Below are positions 22,014-30,868 of a stretch of DNA of 54,017 nucleotides, piece after piece. Every line of letters starts with the position of its first letter. The first letter of the stretch is position 1. The notes beneath the pieces are model-generated. The model was not told the DNA's origin. It saw only the letters and a list, made by a program, of their open reading frames with translations, and ran no database searches. This DNA comes from a virus. Location: positions 1 through 54,017 of IMG/VR virus record IMGVR_UViG_3300018048_002591; one strand, written 5' to 3'. The position numbers and the translations under genes are program-made.

Positions 22014-23663
22014 TTATCCAAGACCAGCCAATGGATCTTCATCTGGTGCACCATCTTTCTTCTCTGGTTCAAAATCGGCCTTATCGGCTCCTAAAAGGAT
22101 TTTTTCTATATCCTCTTCTTTATATCCAGCGTCTTCTAATTCTGTCCTTTCTTTGGCCCTCTGGTTAGCTTTTAGATCCTCTCGAGTAAATCCACCGTAT
22201 CTCTTAACAAGGAATCCTAAATCAAAGTATGGAATTTCTGTCATTTCAGCATCCATTGTACTTAACTGTGTTTTAAGATTACCAATAAAATCAACTCGTT
22301 TTGTTTGTAATTCCATTTCTTTCATTTCCTCAAACACATTATCTTTAACAAATTTAAGTCCTAAACCAGCCTTAAAAGAAACATCATTTTTTAATTCTGG
22401 ATGATTAAGACACATTTGAAGATATACTGGCTTAATTAAAATTTCCTGGAATAGTGATCTTAAACGAGCTACAAATTTTCCAAATTTTATTTCGTCTCTT
22501 AGCATACCACTAGCATCCATATCATATGTATTACCACCTTCTTTATCAAATCGTGAGAAAGGTATCTTGGATGCCATTTTTAATCGGTCGGCAAAATATT
22601 TTAAAGATTCTGTATCTCCTAAATCTGGACCATCACCACCAACGGTACTGATTTCTGGAGATTCTCCATCTTTAGATGGTAACCAATATTCTTTATTGAA
22701 TGGCATCATTGGTTTACCGTTAGTTTGAATTTCACCACTTTCATAGTTAAAGTCTACTACTTCACGATAAGAATTCATTAACTGAGCCAACGATTGTTTT
22801 GCCCTAGTTTTAGATTTACCACCAACAGGGATAATAAACTGAGTTTTAAATGAAGCATTGGAAACAGCCCAGATGATTCTGGTAGTCTCCATAATTCTTA
22901 AAAGGTTAAAAGATCGGATAAGTCTCTCAACATATGATATTCTCATTGGTGAATTTACCTGTGAATAAGATATGTAAATAATTTGAGAATCCCAAAGTTT
23001 TCTTTCTTTGGCACCTTGACCTTTATATTGAACCCATTGCTTTTTTCCAGTATCAGTATCAATACCTGGCATTAGCGAAATTGGATCTAATTCTTTAAAT
23101 CCTATTATTTCTGTTTGCTTATCATTATAAACTATTTCAAACGCAAGGTATCCATCAACCAACCATTTCCTAAAATAATTCCAAGGTTGGATAGAATCGT
23201 TAAATCCAAAATAGTTATAGATGTTATTGTAAACATCACCGATTTCATCCTCTATTGAATTTGCAATATGGCCATTAAAATGAGCATATGCCATAAAGTT
23301 AGATTCATCAAATACAATAGCCTCATCTGTAATTACATCAAGGATATCTTCAATTTCATCTTGTACTGCATATGTTCTTAGTTCATCTCTCTTTCTTTCA
23401 TAATCACTATCAAAGATAGAAATATTTTTCTTAAGAGATGTATCAGTTAATGAAAGGGCAGCAAAAGCACCATAGATGTCATCAGAATCAGATCCCATTG
23501 GATTAAATGTATAACCCATCTGATTTTCAGTAAAACCTACTGCACGGGAATTGCGGATGATCATATCATCATAGGCCATTCCTAAGTTAGAAAGATCTTT
23601 TAATATTTTTCTTACTGGATTACCTGTACTTAATGGTCCTCTCCTATCAGTAAATCCTGCCAT
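22014..23663 (-). CDS. 20: Portal vertex protein (gp20-like)
   Basis: 549 residues (T4 gp20 is 524). It is the dodecameric portal at the packaging vertex and nucleates head assembly. Recognisable T4-like stretches are the early YDMIIRNSRAVGFTENQMGY, the DEIEDILDVITDEAIVFDE helix region, WNYFRKWLVDGYLAFEIVY, then LMNSYREVVDFNYESGEI and FSRFDKEGGNTYDMDASGML, corresponding to the stem and wing. It is the first gene of the 20-21/22-23 block. A GAATATATAAA box lies 19 bp upstream, inside the end of the gp2-like gene. Confidence 0.95.
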   Translation of the reverse strand: MAGFTDRRGPLSTGNPVRKILKDLSNLGMAYDDMIIRNSRAVGFTENQMGYTFNPMGSDSDDIYGAFAALSLTDTSLKKNISIFDSDYERKRDELRTYAVQDEIEDILDVITDEAIVFDESNFMAYAHFNGHIANSIEDEIGDVYNNIYNYFGFNDSIQPWNYFRKWLVDGYLAFEIVYNDKQTEIIGFKELDPISLMPGIDTDTGKKQWVQYKGQGAKERKLWDSQIIYISYSQVNSPMRISYVERLIRSFNLLRIMETTRIIWAVSNASFKTQFIIPVGGKSKTRAKQSLAQLMNSYREVVDFNYESGEIQTNGKPMMPFNKEYWLPSKDGESPEISTVGGDGPDLGDTESLKYFADRLKMASKIPFSRFDKEGGNTYDMDASGMLRDEIKFGKFVARLRSLFQEILIKPVYLQMCLNHPELKNDVSFKAGLGLKFVKDNVFEEMKEMELQTKRVDFIGNLKTQLSTMDAEMTEIPYFDLGFLVKRYGGFTREDLKANQRAKERTELEDAGYKEEDIEKILLGADKADFEPEKKDGAPDEDPLAGLG

Positions 23664-23682
23664 ATTGTTTTATCTTTTATTG

Positions 23683-23693
23683 TTTATATATTC
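23683..23693 (-). promoter_or_regulatory. Late promoter GAATATATAAA before the portal gene
   Basis: A perfect motif copy 19 bp before the gp20 ATG. It overlaps the last codons and stop of the preceding gene. Confidence 0.5.
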
Positions 23694-24259
23694 TTGTAAT
23701 ATAATGCTTGTGCCTCGTTAATGTTTCCTCCAAAAAATTTGTTTTGGTTATTAACAGCACCAATGTACCAATCTTCATAACCTAATACTTTAGGTTTTCT
23801 AATTCTATCTAATCTGTATTGTCTTATTGCATACTTAAGATTGTATTTTCTTGCCAACGAAGACTTTAAATTATCATAAGTAAATTCTTTAAGACTACCT
23901 TGCGATTTAGGATTTCCAGTTGCACCTTTTAGCTGTTGGGCTATAACACTCTGAAATGATCTAACTACATCAGTAAGAAATGGTATTCTTGCTTCATAAG
24001 GAATGTAATGTAAATTTATTCCAAGCTGATGATTATCTATACTTTTACCTAGTCCCAAAACGATTGGGTTAGTATCATAAAAGGTTTCGTCAGGTGTAAA
24101 ATATTCAAAGCAATACATTTTTCCATTTTCTAAAACGCCAGTATCTTTTACACCTACTTTATATAAATCGTTTGCAGATGCTTTAGATGCTCCAGTACGA
24201 CCTCTATTTTCTGTAAGGTAAATATCCAAATCTTCAGTAAATGATCCTATTATTGCCAT
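23684..24259 (-). CDS. Possible gp2-like DNA end protector / head completion protein
   Basis: 191 residues. The middle has GKMYCFEYFTPDE followed by YDTNPIVLGLG and the motif GINLHYIPYEARIPFL (about residues 80-95), a pattern I associate with gp2-like proteins of T4-type phages that cap DNA ends after packaging. The rest is basic (KYNLKYAIRQYRLDRIRKPKV) and would suit DNA binding. It directly follows the gp4-like gene with a TAATG overlap, and in T4 genes 2 and 4 are neighbours, which supports the call. It is shorter than T4 gp2 (274), and tail completion factors such as gp3 are alternatives. Confidence 0.5.
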   Translation of the reverse strand: MAIIGSFTEDLDIYLTENRGRTGASKASANDLYKVGVKDTGVLENGKMYCFEYFTPDETFYDTNPIVLGLGKSIDNHQLGINLHYIPYEARIPFLTDVVRSFQSVIAQQLKGATGNPKSQGSLKEFTYDNLKSSLARKYNLKYAIRQYRLDRIRKPKVLGYEDWYIGAVNNQNKFFGGNINEAQALYYKNI

Positions 24260-24735
24260 TAGAATAATTTTGAGTCTTCAGTTAAAAGCATTACTTTAAA
24301 GTTTCTTAATTCGGCTGCTTTATTTAATGCTTCGGTTTTACAAAGGTTTCTAACATAAGTTTCATATCCATACTGAAAATTTTTCATAGCCTTTGCAGTC
24401 TTTCTTTTAGGTGGTTTAGGTTTTTGTAATTGAGCTTTTGGTTTTATTTCAACAACATATTCTTCAATTATACCACCTTTATCCATCTTAACATAAAAAT
24501 CTGGATAGTAATTATGAAATTTTTTATCTAAGATATTAAAATACTTTATAGAAAAAGGTTCCGAGATCCAATGTATAACATCTTCATTATGATCACACCA
24601 ATGGCAAAACTTTCTTTCCCAGCTACTACGGTATATTATAGGACCAGGTCCCATATACTTTTTAGGATTATGAGGTTTATAATATCCTTGTTTAAATCCT
24701 GATTTTGCTGTTGGTTTTACCTTCTTTATACTCAT
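24259..24735 (-). CDS. 4: Head completion protein (gp4-like, nuclease fold)
   Basis: 158 residues (T4 gp4 is 150). T4 gp4 completes DNA-filled heads before tail joining and has a nuclease-like fold. Similarity is evident along most of the length: GYYKPHNPKKYMG near the start, YRSSWERKFCHWCD (about 35-48), the EPFSIKYF strand, YYPDFYVKM, and VVEIKPKAQLQKPK with the acidic/Lys residues typical of PD-(D/E)XK-type sites (Asp in PDF, Glu-x-Lys in VEIKPK). It lies 5 bp after the gp55 gene and overlaps the gp2-like gene by one base. Confidence 0.88.
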   Translation of the reverse strand: MSIKKVKPTAKSGFKQGYYKPHNPKKYMGPGPIIYRSSWERKFCHWCDHNEDVIHWISEPFSIKYFNILDKKFHNYYPDFYVKMDKGGIIEEYVVEIKPKAQLQKPKPPKRKTAKAMKNFQYGYETYVRNLCKTEALNKAAELRNFKVMLLTEDSKLF

Positions 24736-24740
24736 GTATC

Positions 24741-25106
24741 TTAGATAGTGTAAATGCCATCACTGTCCGCACTTCCATTAATTGATACAGTTCCTGCATA
24801 TTTCTTTGGATGTAATTTATTCCACCCTTTAGCAAAGCCTCTTTTTGCAATTTCAGTAAAATAAGCAAATGCATTTGTACTTTTTTCTGGATTAAAGTTT
24901 CTCCAATAACGATAAAGATCCATATAAGCATAAGCTATACAATCGTTTCTGTCATCTGGGTTTGCATATGATAATTTTCTTGAACATTTATCTGCTAATA
25001 GCATTAAGAATTCTAATGCCTTTGGTGTTAATTCATCTTGCTCTTTGGATAGTCTAATCTCCTCCAGCAAATCTCTATTATTTAAGTAGTTTCTCTTTCT
25101 AGCCAT
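24741..25106 (-). CDS. 55: Late-transcription sigma factor (gp55-like)
   Basis: 121 residues from the ATG at 25106 (a GTG one codon earlier is possible). T4 gp55 is a short sigma subunit that directs host RNA polymerase to late promoters. The family signature is clear: RKRNYLNNRDLLEEI near the start, then DDRNDCIAYAYMDLYRYW (about 49-66) and NPEKSTNAFAYFTEIAKRG, followed by AKGWNKLHPKK, corresponding to a minimal sigma region 2. Its presence supports reading the GAATATATAAA boxes as late promoters. The gene itself is preceded by a middle-type TATATAATAATAAA box and an upstream terminator, so it should be expressed before the late genes. Confidence 0.88.
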   Translation of the reverse strand: MARKRNYLNNRDLLEEIRLSKEQDELTPKALEFLMLLADKCSRKLSYANPDDRNDCIAYAYMDLYRYWRNFNPEKSTNAFAYFTEIAKRGFAKGWNKLHPKKYAGTVSINGSADSDGIYTI

Positions 25107-25119
25107 CACTTAGGTTTAT

Positions 25120-25133
25120 TTTATTATTATATA
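25120..25133 (-). promoter_or_regulatory. Middle/early-type box TATATAATAATAAA before gp55
   Basis: Identical to the 14-mers before uvsX and the HAD gene, 13 bp before the gp55 ATG and immediately after the upstream terminator. Confidence 0.5.
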
Positions 25134-25168
25134 CAAAAAAAGCCGATAGTTTATTATCACTATCGGCT
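25134..25168 (-). terminator. Intrinsic terminator after the 625-residue protein gene
   Basis: A perfect 10-bp stem AGCCGATAGT/ACTATCGGCT (25141-25150 with 25159-25168) has an 8-base loop, followed on the minus strand by TTTTTTT. Confidence 0.9.
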
Positions 25169-25185
25169 CTTTAATATGTGGATGG

Positions 25186-27063
25186 TTAGATCTTTACGTT
25201 AAGTTGTCCCTTTGGGCAGATTGTAGATTTACTGGTTTTGAAGTCAATACATTCTAATTGATCGTTATCACCTAGAGAAGTATAGTCTTCGGCATTTACA
25301 TAAACTTCTTGACCTTTTTTAAGACCATTTCCGTTTTTATTAACTTCAGCTTCAACAAAACCGTCGTCTAGTAACTCGTTACGACTTTTTTTTTCAACTA
25401 CATAACTTTCCTGGAGCTCCTTTTCAAACTTAGAGATTTCTTCATCTAAAAGATTCATAGCTTCAGTAAGTTCTTCAGTTTCTCCAAGTTTATTAATAGC
25501 GTCCTTTACCTTAGACTTCTTTTCTTCTAAGAAAGAAATTCGGTCAGAAATAGTAGCTCTTACCTTTTCAGCTTTAGCAGCTTCATTGTTTTCAGCAATT
25601 AATCTTTCAGAAAGAATTGGAGAAGCGTCATAGTTAATGAATTCTTTAACCAATTTAACCGTTTCGGTTGCAGAAGAAATGAGTTTCATTTCGTTTAAGT
25701 GCATTGCAGAATTTACGGTGTTAACATAAATTCCTTCTTCAACAGCGATCATGGTTAAGAATAAGTTAGTAAACTCATTTGAAGTAATTGTAGTGAAATT
25801 ATCCATTTCAGCAAGAAGATCAATTGATTCAAAGAATTTACATACATTATCAATCTTCCATTGGTTTCTGTAACCAAAGAAGTTGTTTGCCAGGAGAGCT
25901 TCTTTTAATTCAATAATACTTGAATTTGATAAATCAACATTGCCAAGCTTAAGAGTACCTTCAGTTAAGCTGTATTCTAAAGTTTTACCGCTTTCACCAA
26001 ATGTAACTAAAGTATTATCCGTGTTCTTAAACATTCCTAATCCTTCTAATACATCAAAGAATCTTGAATCTTTAACCTCAGCTTCAGTAATAGTTTTACC
26101 GTTGAAGATATAATTTTTACCGTGTAAGTGGAAAGTTAAACCTTCAGCAGATTCCAATACTGGTGAAAGCGTAGTAGAAATAGTTCCACCACCATTTGCG
26201 GTAGCTTTATTATCTTCTGCTTTCATTTCATTTACAATTGACTTACCTTCCAAATACCATGGGTTCTTAGAAGAAAGGGCAGAGAATTTAGTTTTAATAG
26301 AATCAGAAGACTCTGTTAAAAGACCTTCTAAATCATTTACCAATCCTTCATATAATTTACCTCTTTGACCTTTTGCTCTTTGAATAGCTTCAGAAATTCT
26401 GAAAGACCATTTAGTATCAGCGTAAGCGCCTTCGATATAAGATCTTAATTCTCTAATTGGATTAATCCAATCAGAAGATGCCAAGTCTCTGTGAAGTTGT
26501 TTTGCAATGTTAAACTTAAGTATTGGGTTAACACTGTTTTCTACTTCTTCACTGATTACTTCAGCTTCTTCACTTTTAAATCTCATTGGGAATGCCTTAA
26601 GAGATTCTTCTAAAATGTTAAGGGCATTTTTAGCAGTATAAGAAACTCTGGAGTTATCAGAATTCATTTCATTTAAGGCCGCAATGCTCTTCATAACATT
26701 TTCATACAGTTCAGCAATTGTAAATTTCATTTTGTTATGATTTTTTTGTTTGTTGTTATTTTCTATAATTCCTTGGTTTCCTTTAAAGGTTGCTATTGCA
26801 GACATTGCTAATTGCTGAGGAATTCCCATTCCTACTAAAATGGAAAGAACCTGCGATTCTTTCATTCCACCTTCTTCAATTACCTTACCGTTTCTTCCAT
26901 CTAATTTAGTCTTTCCGCTTTGTGAAAAGAGAGTAGCAACTATTTCTAATAATTGCTTAGATGGTGCATTAAGGTAAGGAGCATCAGTATTTACACCGAA
27001 TTGTGGATCAATTCCACCGTTCATGTAAACCTGTGTCTGCCCTTCTTTAATAACTTTATCCAT
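25186..27063 (-). CDS. Large helical phage protein of unknown function (head or tail module)
   Basis: 625 residues, not recognised. The N-terminal ~100 residues end in a low-complexity, A-rich-coded linker (ENNNKQKNHNK). Met112 (26730) then opens MKFTIAELYENVMKSIAALN, which looks like a fresh N-terminus. The middle is mixed alpha/beta (LTFHLHGKNYIFNGKTITEAE), and residues ~490-560 are a strong coiled coil (ISDRISFLEEKKSKVKDAI). The end is a small beta-rich domain with Cys (DQLECIDFKTSKSTICPKG). Lying between gp15 and gp55 with a perfect GAATATATAAA box 19 bp upstream and its own terminator, it should be an abundant late protein. A virion or head-core role is inferred only. Confidence 0.75.
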   Translation of the reverse strand: MDKVIKEGQTQVYMNGGIDPQFGVNTDAPYLNAPSKQLLEIVATLFSQSGKTKLDGRNGKVIEEGGMKESQVLSILVGMGIPQQLAMSAIATFKGNQGIIENNNKQKNHNKMKFTIAELYENVMKSIAALNEMNSDNSRVSYTAKNALNILEESLKAFPMRFKSEEAEVISEEVENSVNPILKFNIAKQLHRDLASSDWINPIRELRSYIEGAYADTKWSFRISEAIQRAKGQRGKLYEGLVNDLEGLLTESSDSIKTKFSALSSKNPWYLEGKSIVNEMKAEDNKATANGGGTISTTLSPVLESAEGLTFHLHGKNYIFNGKTITEAEVKDSRFFDVLEGLGMFKNTDNTLVTFGESGKTLEYSLTEGTLKLGNVDLSNSSIIELKEALLANNFFGYRNQWKIDNVCKFFESIDLLAEMDNFTTITSNEFTNLFLTMIAVEEGIYVNTVNSAMHLNEMKLISSATETVKLVKEFINYDASPILSERLIAENNEAAKAEKVRATISDRISFLEEKKSKVKDAINKLGETEELTEAMNLLDEEISKFEKELQESYVVEKKSRNELLDDGFVEAEVNKNGNGLKKGQEVYVNAEDYTSLGDNDQLECIDFKTSKSTICPKGQLNVKI

Positions 27064-27082
27064 ATTATTGAATTTGATTTGT

Positions 27083-27093
27083 TTTATATATTC
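27083..27093 (-). promoter_or_regulatory. Late promoter GAATATATAAA before the 625-residue protein gene
   Basis: A perfect motif copy, 19 bp before the ATG at 27063. Confidence 0.5.
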
Positions 27094-27106
27094 TAAGATC
27101 TTTGAG

Positions 27107-28096
27107 TTAATTATCTGCCGTCCCTAGTCCTGAATTTTCTGGACCACCTTCTGCATTAGCATTTCTATAACTCCTACTTGCTTCTGTTTCTGGATTAGGC
27201 TTAGAACTATTAATTTCGCTTTCACTATACGGTCCCCCGGTATTAACACTGTTAGGATCAAAGTATGAAAGATTGCTTTGAACATCTTTACCTGGTGCCT
27301 TAAGGATATTATCTTGACTAGTTAATAGTTTTTGGAATACTCCACCGAAATAGATTCCTATTTCACCTTCTGCATTAGATCTTAATTGTCCTACACCAGA
27401 TGCAGTAGGATTACTCTTAATTGCTTCTCTGGTTAAAAAGTCTATTTCTGAAAGAAGTATACCACTCTCAAAAACAGGCATAAATGATTTTAGTTCAATA
27501 TCAAAAGTTACTTGGAACTCTTTCTTGTCATTTAAGCCCCATTCAAATAACCTATCTTGTGAATAGTCCTCAGGCACAGACATACTTGCCTGGACTCTCA
27601 TCATACCTAAATCACAACTAAATAAGGTACCTTTATATAACTTATTCATTACAGATTCAGTAACCTTTAACATCTCCAAGTTATTTGAGCAAATAAGAGT
27701 TACACCAAATCCCATGGTTATAGGTAAGAAATTTGTTTCTAATGAAAAAGTTTTAAGTATCCCATTCCATTCTCTTACAAACTCAGCTCTTGTAAATTTA
27801 TTAGTTTGGGCAGAAGAATCAATTGCCATAGAATTCATCTGAACAATTCCTCTAGGAACAACTTCATAGTCACCAATTGCTTTACCTGCAGCTTCAGCAT
27901 CATACATAAAATTGTCTAATAAGAATCTTTCATTACCAGAAATTGAATAAAAGAAAGGAACATCTATCTTCTTTAAAGTATCTTCATCTATCTGATTGTA
28001 GTAATAGACTTTTTTACTTAGCTCGGCTAACATAGATACGACTAGGTATCTTAATATAGTATTATCCTTATTGTACTCTTGATTATAGGCAGACAT
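27107..28096 (-). CDS. 15: Tail terminator / sheath stabiliser (gp15-like), probable
   Basis: 329 residues (T4 gp15 is 272). gp15 caps the finished tail and joins it to the neck. Features in common with T4-type gp15: the opening with ILRYLVVSMLAEL and a short IDVPFFYSIS segment (the VPI-Y position), followed by P-R-G (VVPRGIVQMNSM), a NFLPITMGFGVTLICSNNLEM core, the helix after SVMNKLYKGT, and a DDKK-EFQVTFDIELKSFMPVF-like strand before the tail. Residues ~265-329 are a Ser/Asn/Gly-rich, likely disordered tail. The assignment is by pattern and neighbourhood (virion genes on one side); another neck or baseplate protein is possible. Confidence 0.6.
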   Translation of the reverse strand: MSAYNQEYNKDNTILRYLVVSMLAELSKKVYYYNQIDEDTLKKIDVPFFYSISGNERFLLDNFMYDAEAAGKAIGDYEVVPRGIVQMNSMAIDSSAQTNKFTRAEFVREWNGILKTFSLETNFLPITMGFGVTLICSNNLEMLKVTESVMNKLYKGTLFSCDLGMMRVQASMSVPEDYSQDRLFEWGLNDKKEFQVTFDIELKSFMPVFESGILLSEIDFLTREAIKSNPTASGVGQLRSNAEGEIGIYFGGVFQKLLTSQDNILKAPGKDVQSNLSYFDPNSVNTGGPYSESEINSSKPNPETEASRSYRNANAEGGPENSGLGTADN

Positions 28097-28108
28097 TCAA
28101 TAGATCTA

Positions 28109-28118
28109 TTTTATATTC
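28109..28118 (-). promoter_or_regulatory. Late-type box GAATATAAAA before the gp15-like gene
   Basis: A variant of the recurring box, 12 bp before the ATG at 28096. Confidence 0.35.
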
Positions 28119-28121
28119 TAT

Positions 28122-29792
28122 TTATCCAATAGATTCAATGTTAAATTCGCTAAAGCCTGCATCTTTTGTAATTTCAATTTTCTTATCAAAGTATTCACTA
28201 GGTAAAACGGTATGGTTAATCACAAATGTATTTAATCCTATATCTTGAATAGTATTATGAAGAATGTTAATAATATGATGTACACCGTCATTGTCAATAG
28301 AAGAAAAGATTTCATCCAAAAATAAAATGTTAAGAGAAGGGAACCTAACCTTTATCATTTTCATTAAAGCCATGATAATTACAAAATCAACTTTCTTTCT
28401 TTCACCTGTACTTAAAGTCTTAGGACTAACTTCTGTACCTAGATGATGGAGAGAACAGTAAAACTTTTCATTAAATCTAATACCAAATGGAATTCCCATT
28501 TCTCTTCCCATTAACAGGATATTATTATTAAATGAAGGAAGAATAGATCTTACGGCTAAATTCTTAATACCATCTTCTCCCATAATGTTTTCTAGGATAG
28601 TTAAGTAATAATCTTCACCTTCACTTTTTAGCTTACCTTCATTCTTATCTGATTTTTTATCAGTAAATTCTTTTACTAATTGCTTTAGGTGAGAAGATGA
28701 TTCAGACTCATCCTTATCAGCAAGTTCAATTAACTTATCCTTAATAGATTCCATTTGAGTTTCTAACTGACCAACCTTTACATGGATCTTTCTTCCTTTT
28801 TGGCGAAGGTCAGTAAGATCAGCTTCTGCCTTTTCAGCATCTGCTTTAATACCATTCCATTGAGAAAACAAGGAATCTAATTTTTCTTCCTTTTCCTTTT
28901 TAATGTCTAAATGAAAATCTGAATTAAGAGGTGCTGTACATGTTGGGCATGTATTGTTTTCATAAAGCTTAAGTTCCTTTTTTACAGTATTAATTTTAGA
29001 ATTAAGATTTGATTTTTCATTATTCTTTTTACGAGAATAAGAATCCATCTCTTCTAGTTTTTCTTTAGTTGACTGTGTTATCTCTAATAACTTTTTTCTT
29101 TGACCATTTAAAGTAACTAGATTTTCTTTGAGGACTTTAACCTTTTCAGCATCTTTATCTTTACTTATCTTTTCAAAATGTTCAATTTTTTCTAAAACAG
29201 AATCTATTGAATCATTAAGAGTTCGGATTTCATCTTCATAAGTTCTGATTTCTTCAATTATGCTTCTCCTCTTTTCTTTAACAGCTTCTGCCATTTCATT
29301 AATAATTGAAAAGCCAAAGATCTTATCAATGATTCGCTTCTTATCGTAAGGAGACATTGTAATAAAAGACTTAAAGTCATTAACAGATAGAATAATTACA
29401 TTCTTAAATACATGATAAGGAATTTCAAAAATTTCAGTTTCTAAAAAGTCTTGAAGATTTGTTTTACCTGCAACATCATATTCGGAGCCATTAATCTTTA
29501 CATTAAATACCCCAGGATTAATACCTCTTTCAATCTCAATAGAATTATTTTTTGACTCTAACCAAATTTTACCCCAAAGCTCCCCGTTTACTCTGTTAGG
29601 TAAGTCTTTAAGATTGGCACCTTCAACTTTACCATAACAAAGATATGTTATCACTTTTGCTAAAGTACTTTTACCTGCACCATTTCCACCTAGTACTAAG
29701 TATAAGTCACTTTTGTTTTTATTAAATTCTATTACTTGCTTTCGGTTACCGTAACTTGCAAAATTTTTGAACTCTACTTTGTTAATCTTCAT
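28122..29792 (-). CDS. 46: Recombination nuclease ATPase subunit (gp46-like, Rad50 family)
   Basis: 556 residues (T4 gp46 is 560). Partner of gp47 in the SbcCD/Rad50-Mre11-type complex that resects DNA ends for recombination-dependent replication. Walker A GGNGAGKST (35-43), a zinc-hook CPTC (282-285) at the tip between two coiled-coil arms, the ABC signature LSTGERKK (460-467), Walker B NILFLDE (488-494) and a final-switch His in FVINHT are all present. It overlaps gp47 by 11 bp, and both follow helicase gp41, so recombination and replication genes are in one run. Confidence 0.96.
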   Translation of the reverse strand: MKINKVEFKNFASYGNRKQVIEFNKNKSDLYLVLGGNGAGKSTLAKVITYLCYGKVEGANLKDLPNRVNGELWGKIWLESKNNSIEIERGINPGVFNVKINGSEYDVAGKTNLQDFLETEIFEIPYHVFKNVIILSVNDFKSFITMSPYDKKRIIDKIFGFSIINEMAEAVKEKRRSIIEEIRTYEDEIRTLNDSIDSVLEKIEHFEKISKDKDAEKVKVLKENLVTLNGQRKKLLEITQSTKEKLEEMDSYSRKKNNEKSNLNSKINTVKKELKLYENNTCPTCTAPLNSDFHLDIKKEKEEKLDSLFSQWNGIKADAEKAEADLTDLRQKGRKIHVKVGQLETQMESIKDKLIELADKDESESSSHLKQLVKEFTDKKSDKNEGKLKSEGEDYYLTILENIMGEDGIKNLAVRSILPSFNNNILLMGREMGIPFGIRFNEKFYCSLHHLGTEVSPKTLSTGERKKVDFVIIMALMKMIKVRFPSLNILFLDEIFSSIDNDGVHHIINILHNTIQDIGLNTFVINHTVLPSEYFDKKIEITKDAGFSEFNIESIG

Positions 29793-30867
29793 AGTTAGGT
29801 GATAGTGTTGTTTTATATAGTTCTTGGACTGACAGTTTTAGTCTTTCCTTTAAATCCTCTTCATAATCTAATGAATTGATATACTCTGCGGCAATATTCA
29901 TTAAATTCAATTCTCCGTTAAAATCTGACATTTCCCCATCTTCTCTATCATATGGGTTATCCTCATCATAAATTCTTGGTTCTAATTTTCTGGCAACACC
30001 ATCAAGGTAATCCATGAATCTATTAATATTATACTTACCTAAGATATTTGATGGCACAAACACATCCACAAAATTATCCTTTATTTCTCTCTTTATATCC
30101 TCCATTCTCATCTCTAAGATATCATTAATATAATACCGTATAAATACTGGACTCCTCTTGTTCATAAAGAATTGGTGCTTTCCAGTATCTAAATCCAATA
30201 GATAGATACCTTTTTGATTATCACGATCAGATCTTGTCATTTGGTAAGGATTTCCTACTAATACAAAATTCTGTTTATCTTGTCTATAATGAATATGACC
30301 TGAGTAAACTCGCTTAAATCTCTTAAAGGTTGAAACATCATTACCACCTTCATGGAGGTGTTTTGTACTAGGACTAGTTTGAACACCGCGAGTTTCAGTA
30401 TGACAAAACATATAGTCAATATTTTCTGTGATAGAATCTAATGTTTCTTTTTCATGTTTATGATCTCTCCGCCATGGCATAAGTAAACATTTAGCATCTC
30501 CATATTGTAAGATCTTATGTTCTTTATGAACGGTAACATTAGGAATATATTTAAGACAGTCTACTGATGCAATATCATTAGAGTTCTTTCTCATTATATC
30601 ATGATTACCTACAATGATATGGATGTCTGGAAATATTTTTCCTAATTCTTCAAAAACTCTAATTCCTAAATCTTGTGCAGCTAAATTAATACTTTGGCGA
30701 TTATCAAACACATCCCCTAAATGATAAAGAACATCACCTTCTTTGTATTCCTTTTTAACTAATGGTATAAAAAAGTTAAAGAAGTAATCTTCAATGATGT
30801 TAAGCCATAAAACTGAATTTGATCTACACCCAAGGTGAGAATCACTAACCATCCAAATTCTTGCCAT
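29782..30867 (-). CDS. 47: Recombination nuclease subunit (gp47-like, Mre11 family)
   Basis: 361 residues (T4 gp47 is 339). It is the metal-dependent nuclease partner of gp46. The calcineurin-type phosphoesterase motifs are complete: VSDSHLG with Asp9 and His11, LGDVFDNR with Asp52, GNHD at 87-90, a His in MFCHTET, and SGHIHY supplying the last ligands. The C-terminal ~100 residues are the capping and gp46-binding region. The stop overlaps the gp46 start. The 165-residue gene upstream ends 1 bp from its ATG. Confidence 0.95.
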   Translation of the reverse strand: MARIWMVSDSHLGCRSNSVLWLNIIEDYFFNFFIPLVKKEYKEGDVLYHLGDVFDNRQSINLAAQDLGIRVFEELGKIFPDIHIIVGNHDIMRKNSNDIASVDCLKYIPNVTVHKEHKILQYGDAKCLLMPWRRDHKHEKETLDSITENIDYMFCHTETRGVQTSPSTKHLHEGGNDVSTFKRFKRVYSGHIHYRQDKQNFVLVGNPYQMTRSDRDNQKGIYLLDLDTGKHQFFMNKRSPVFIRYYINDILEMRMEDIKREIKDNFVDVFVPSNILGKYNINRFMDYLDGVARKLEPRIYDEDNPYDREDGEMSDFNGELNLMNIAAEYINSLDYEEDLKERLKLSVQELYKTTLSPNYED

Positions 30868-30868
30868 G

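Noticed and set aside
24692-24931. Minus-strand 79-codon frame inside the gp55 gene
   Set aside because: It is in another frame of the clearly recognised sigma factor and ends within the gp4-like gene.
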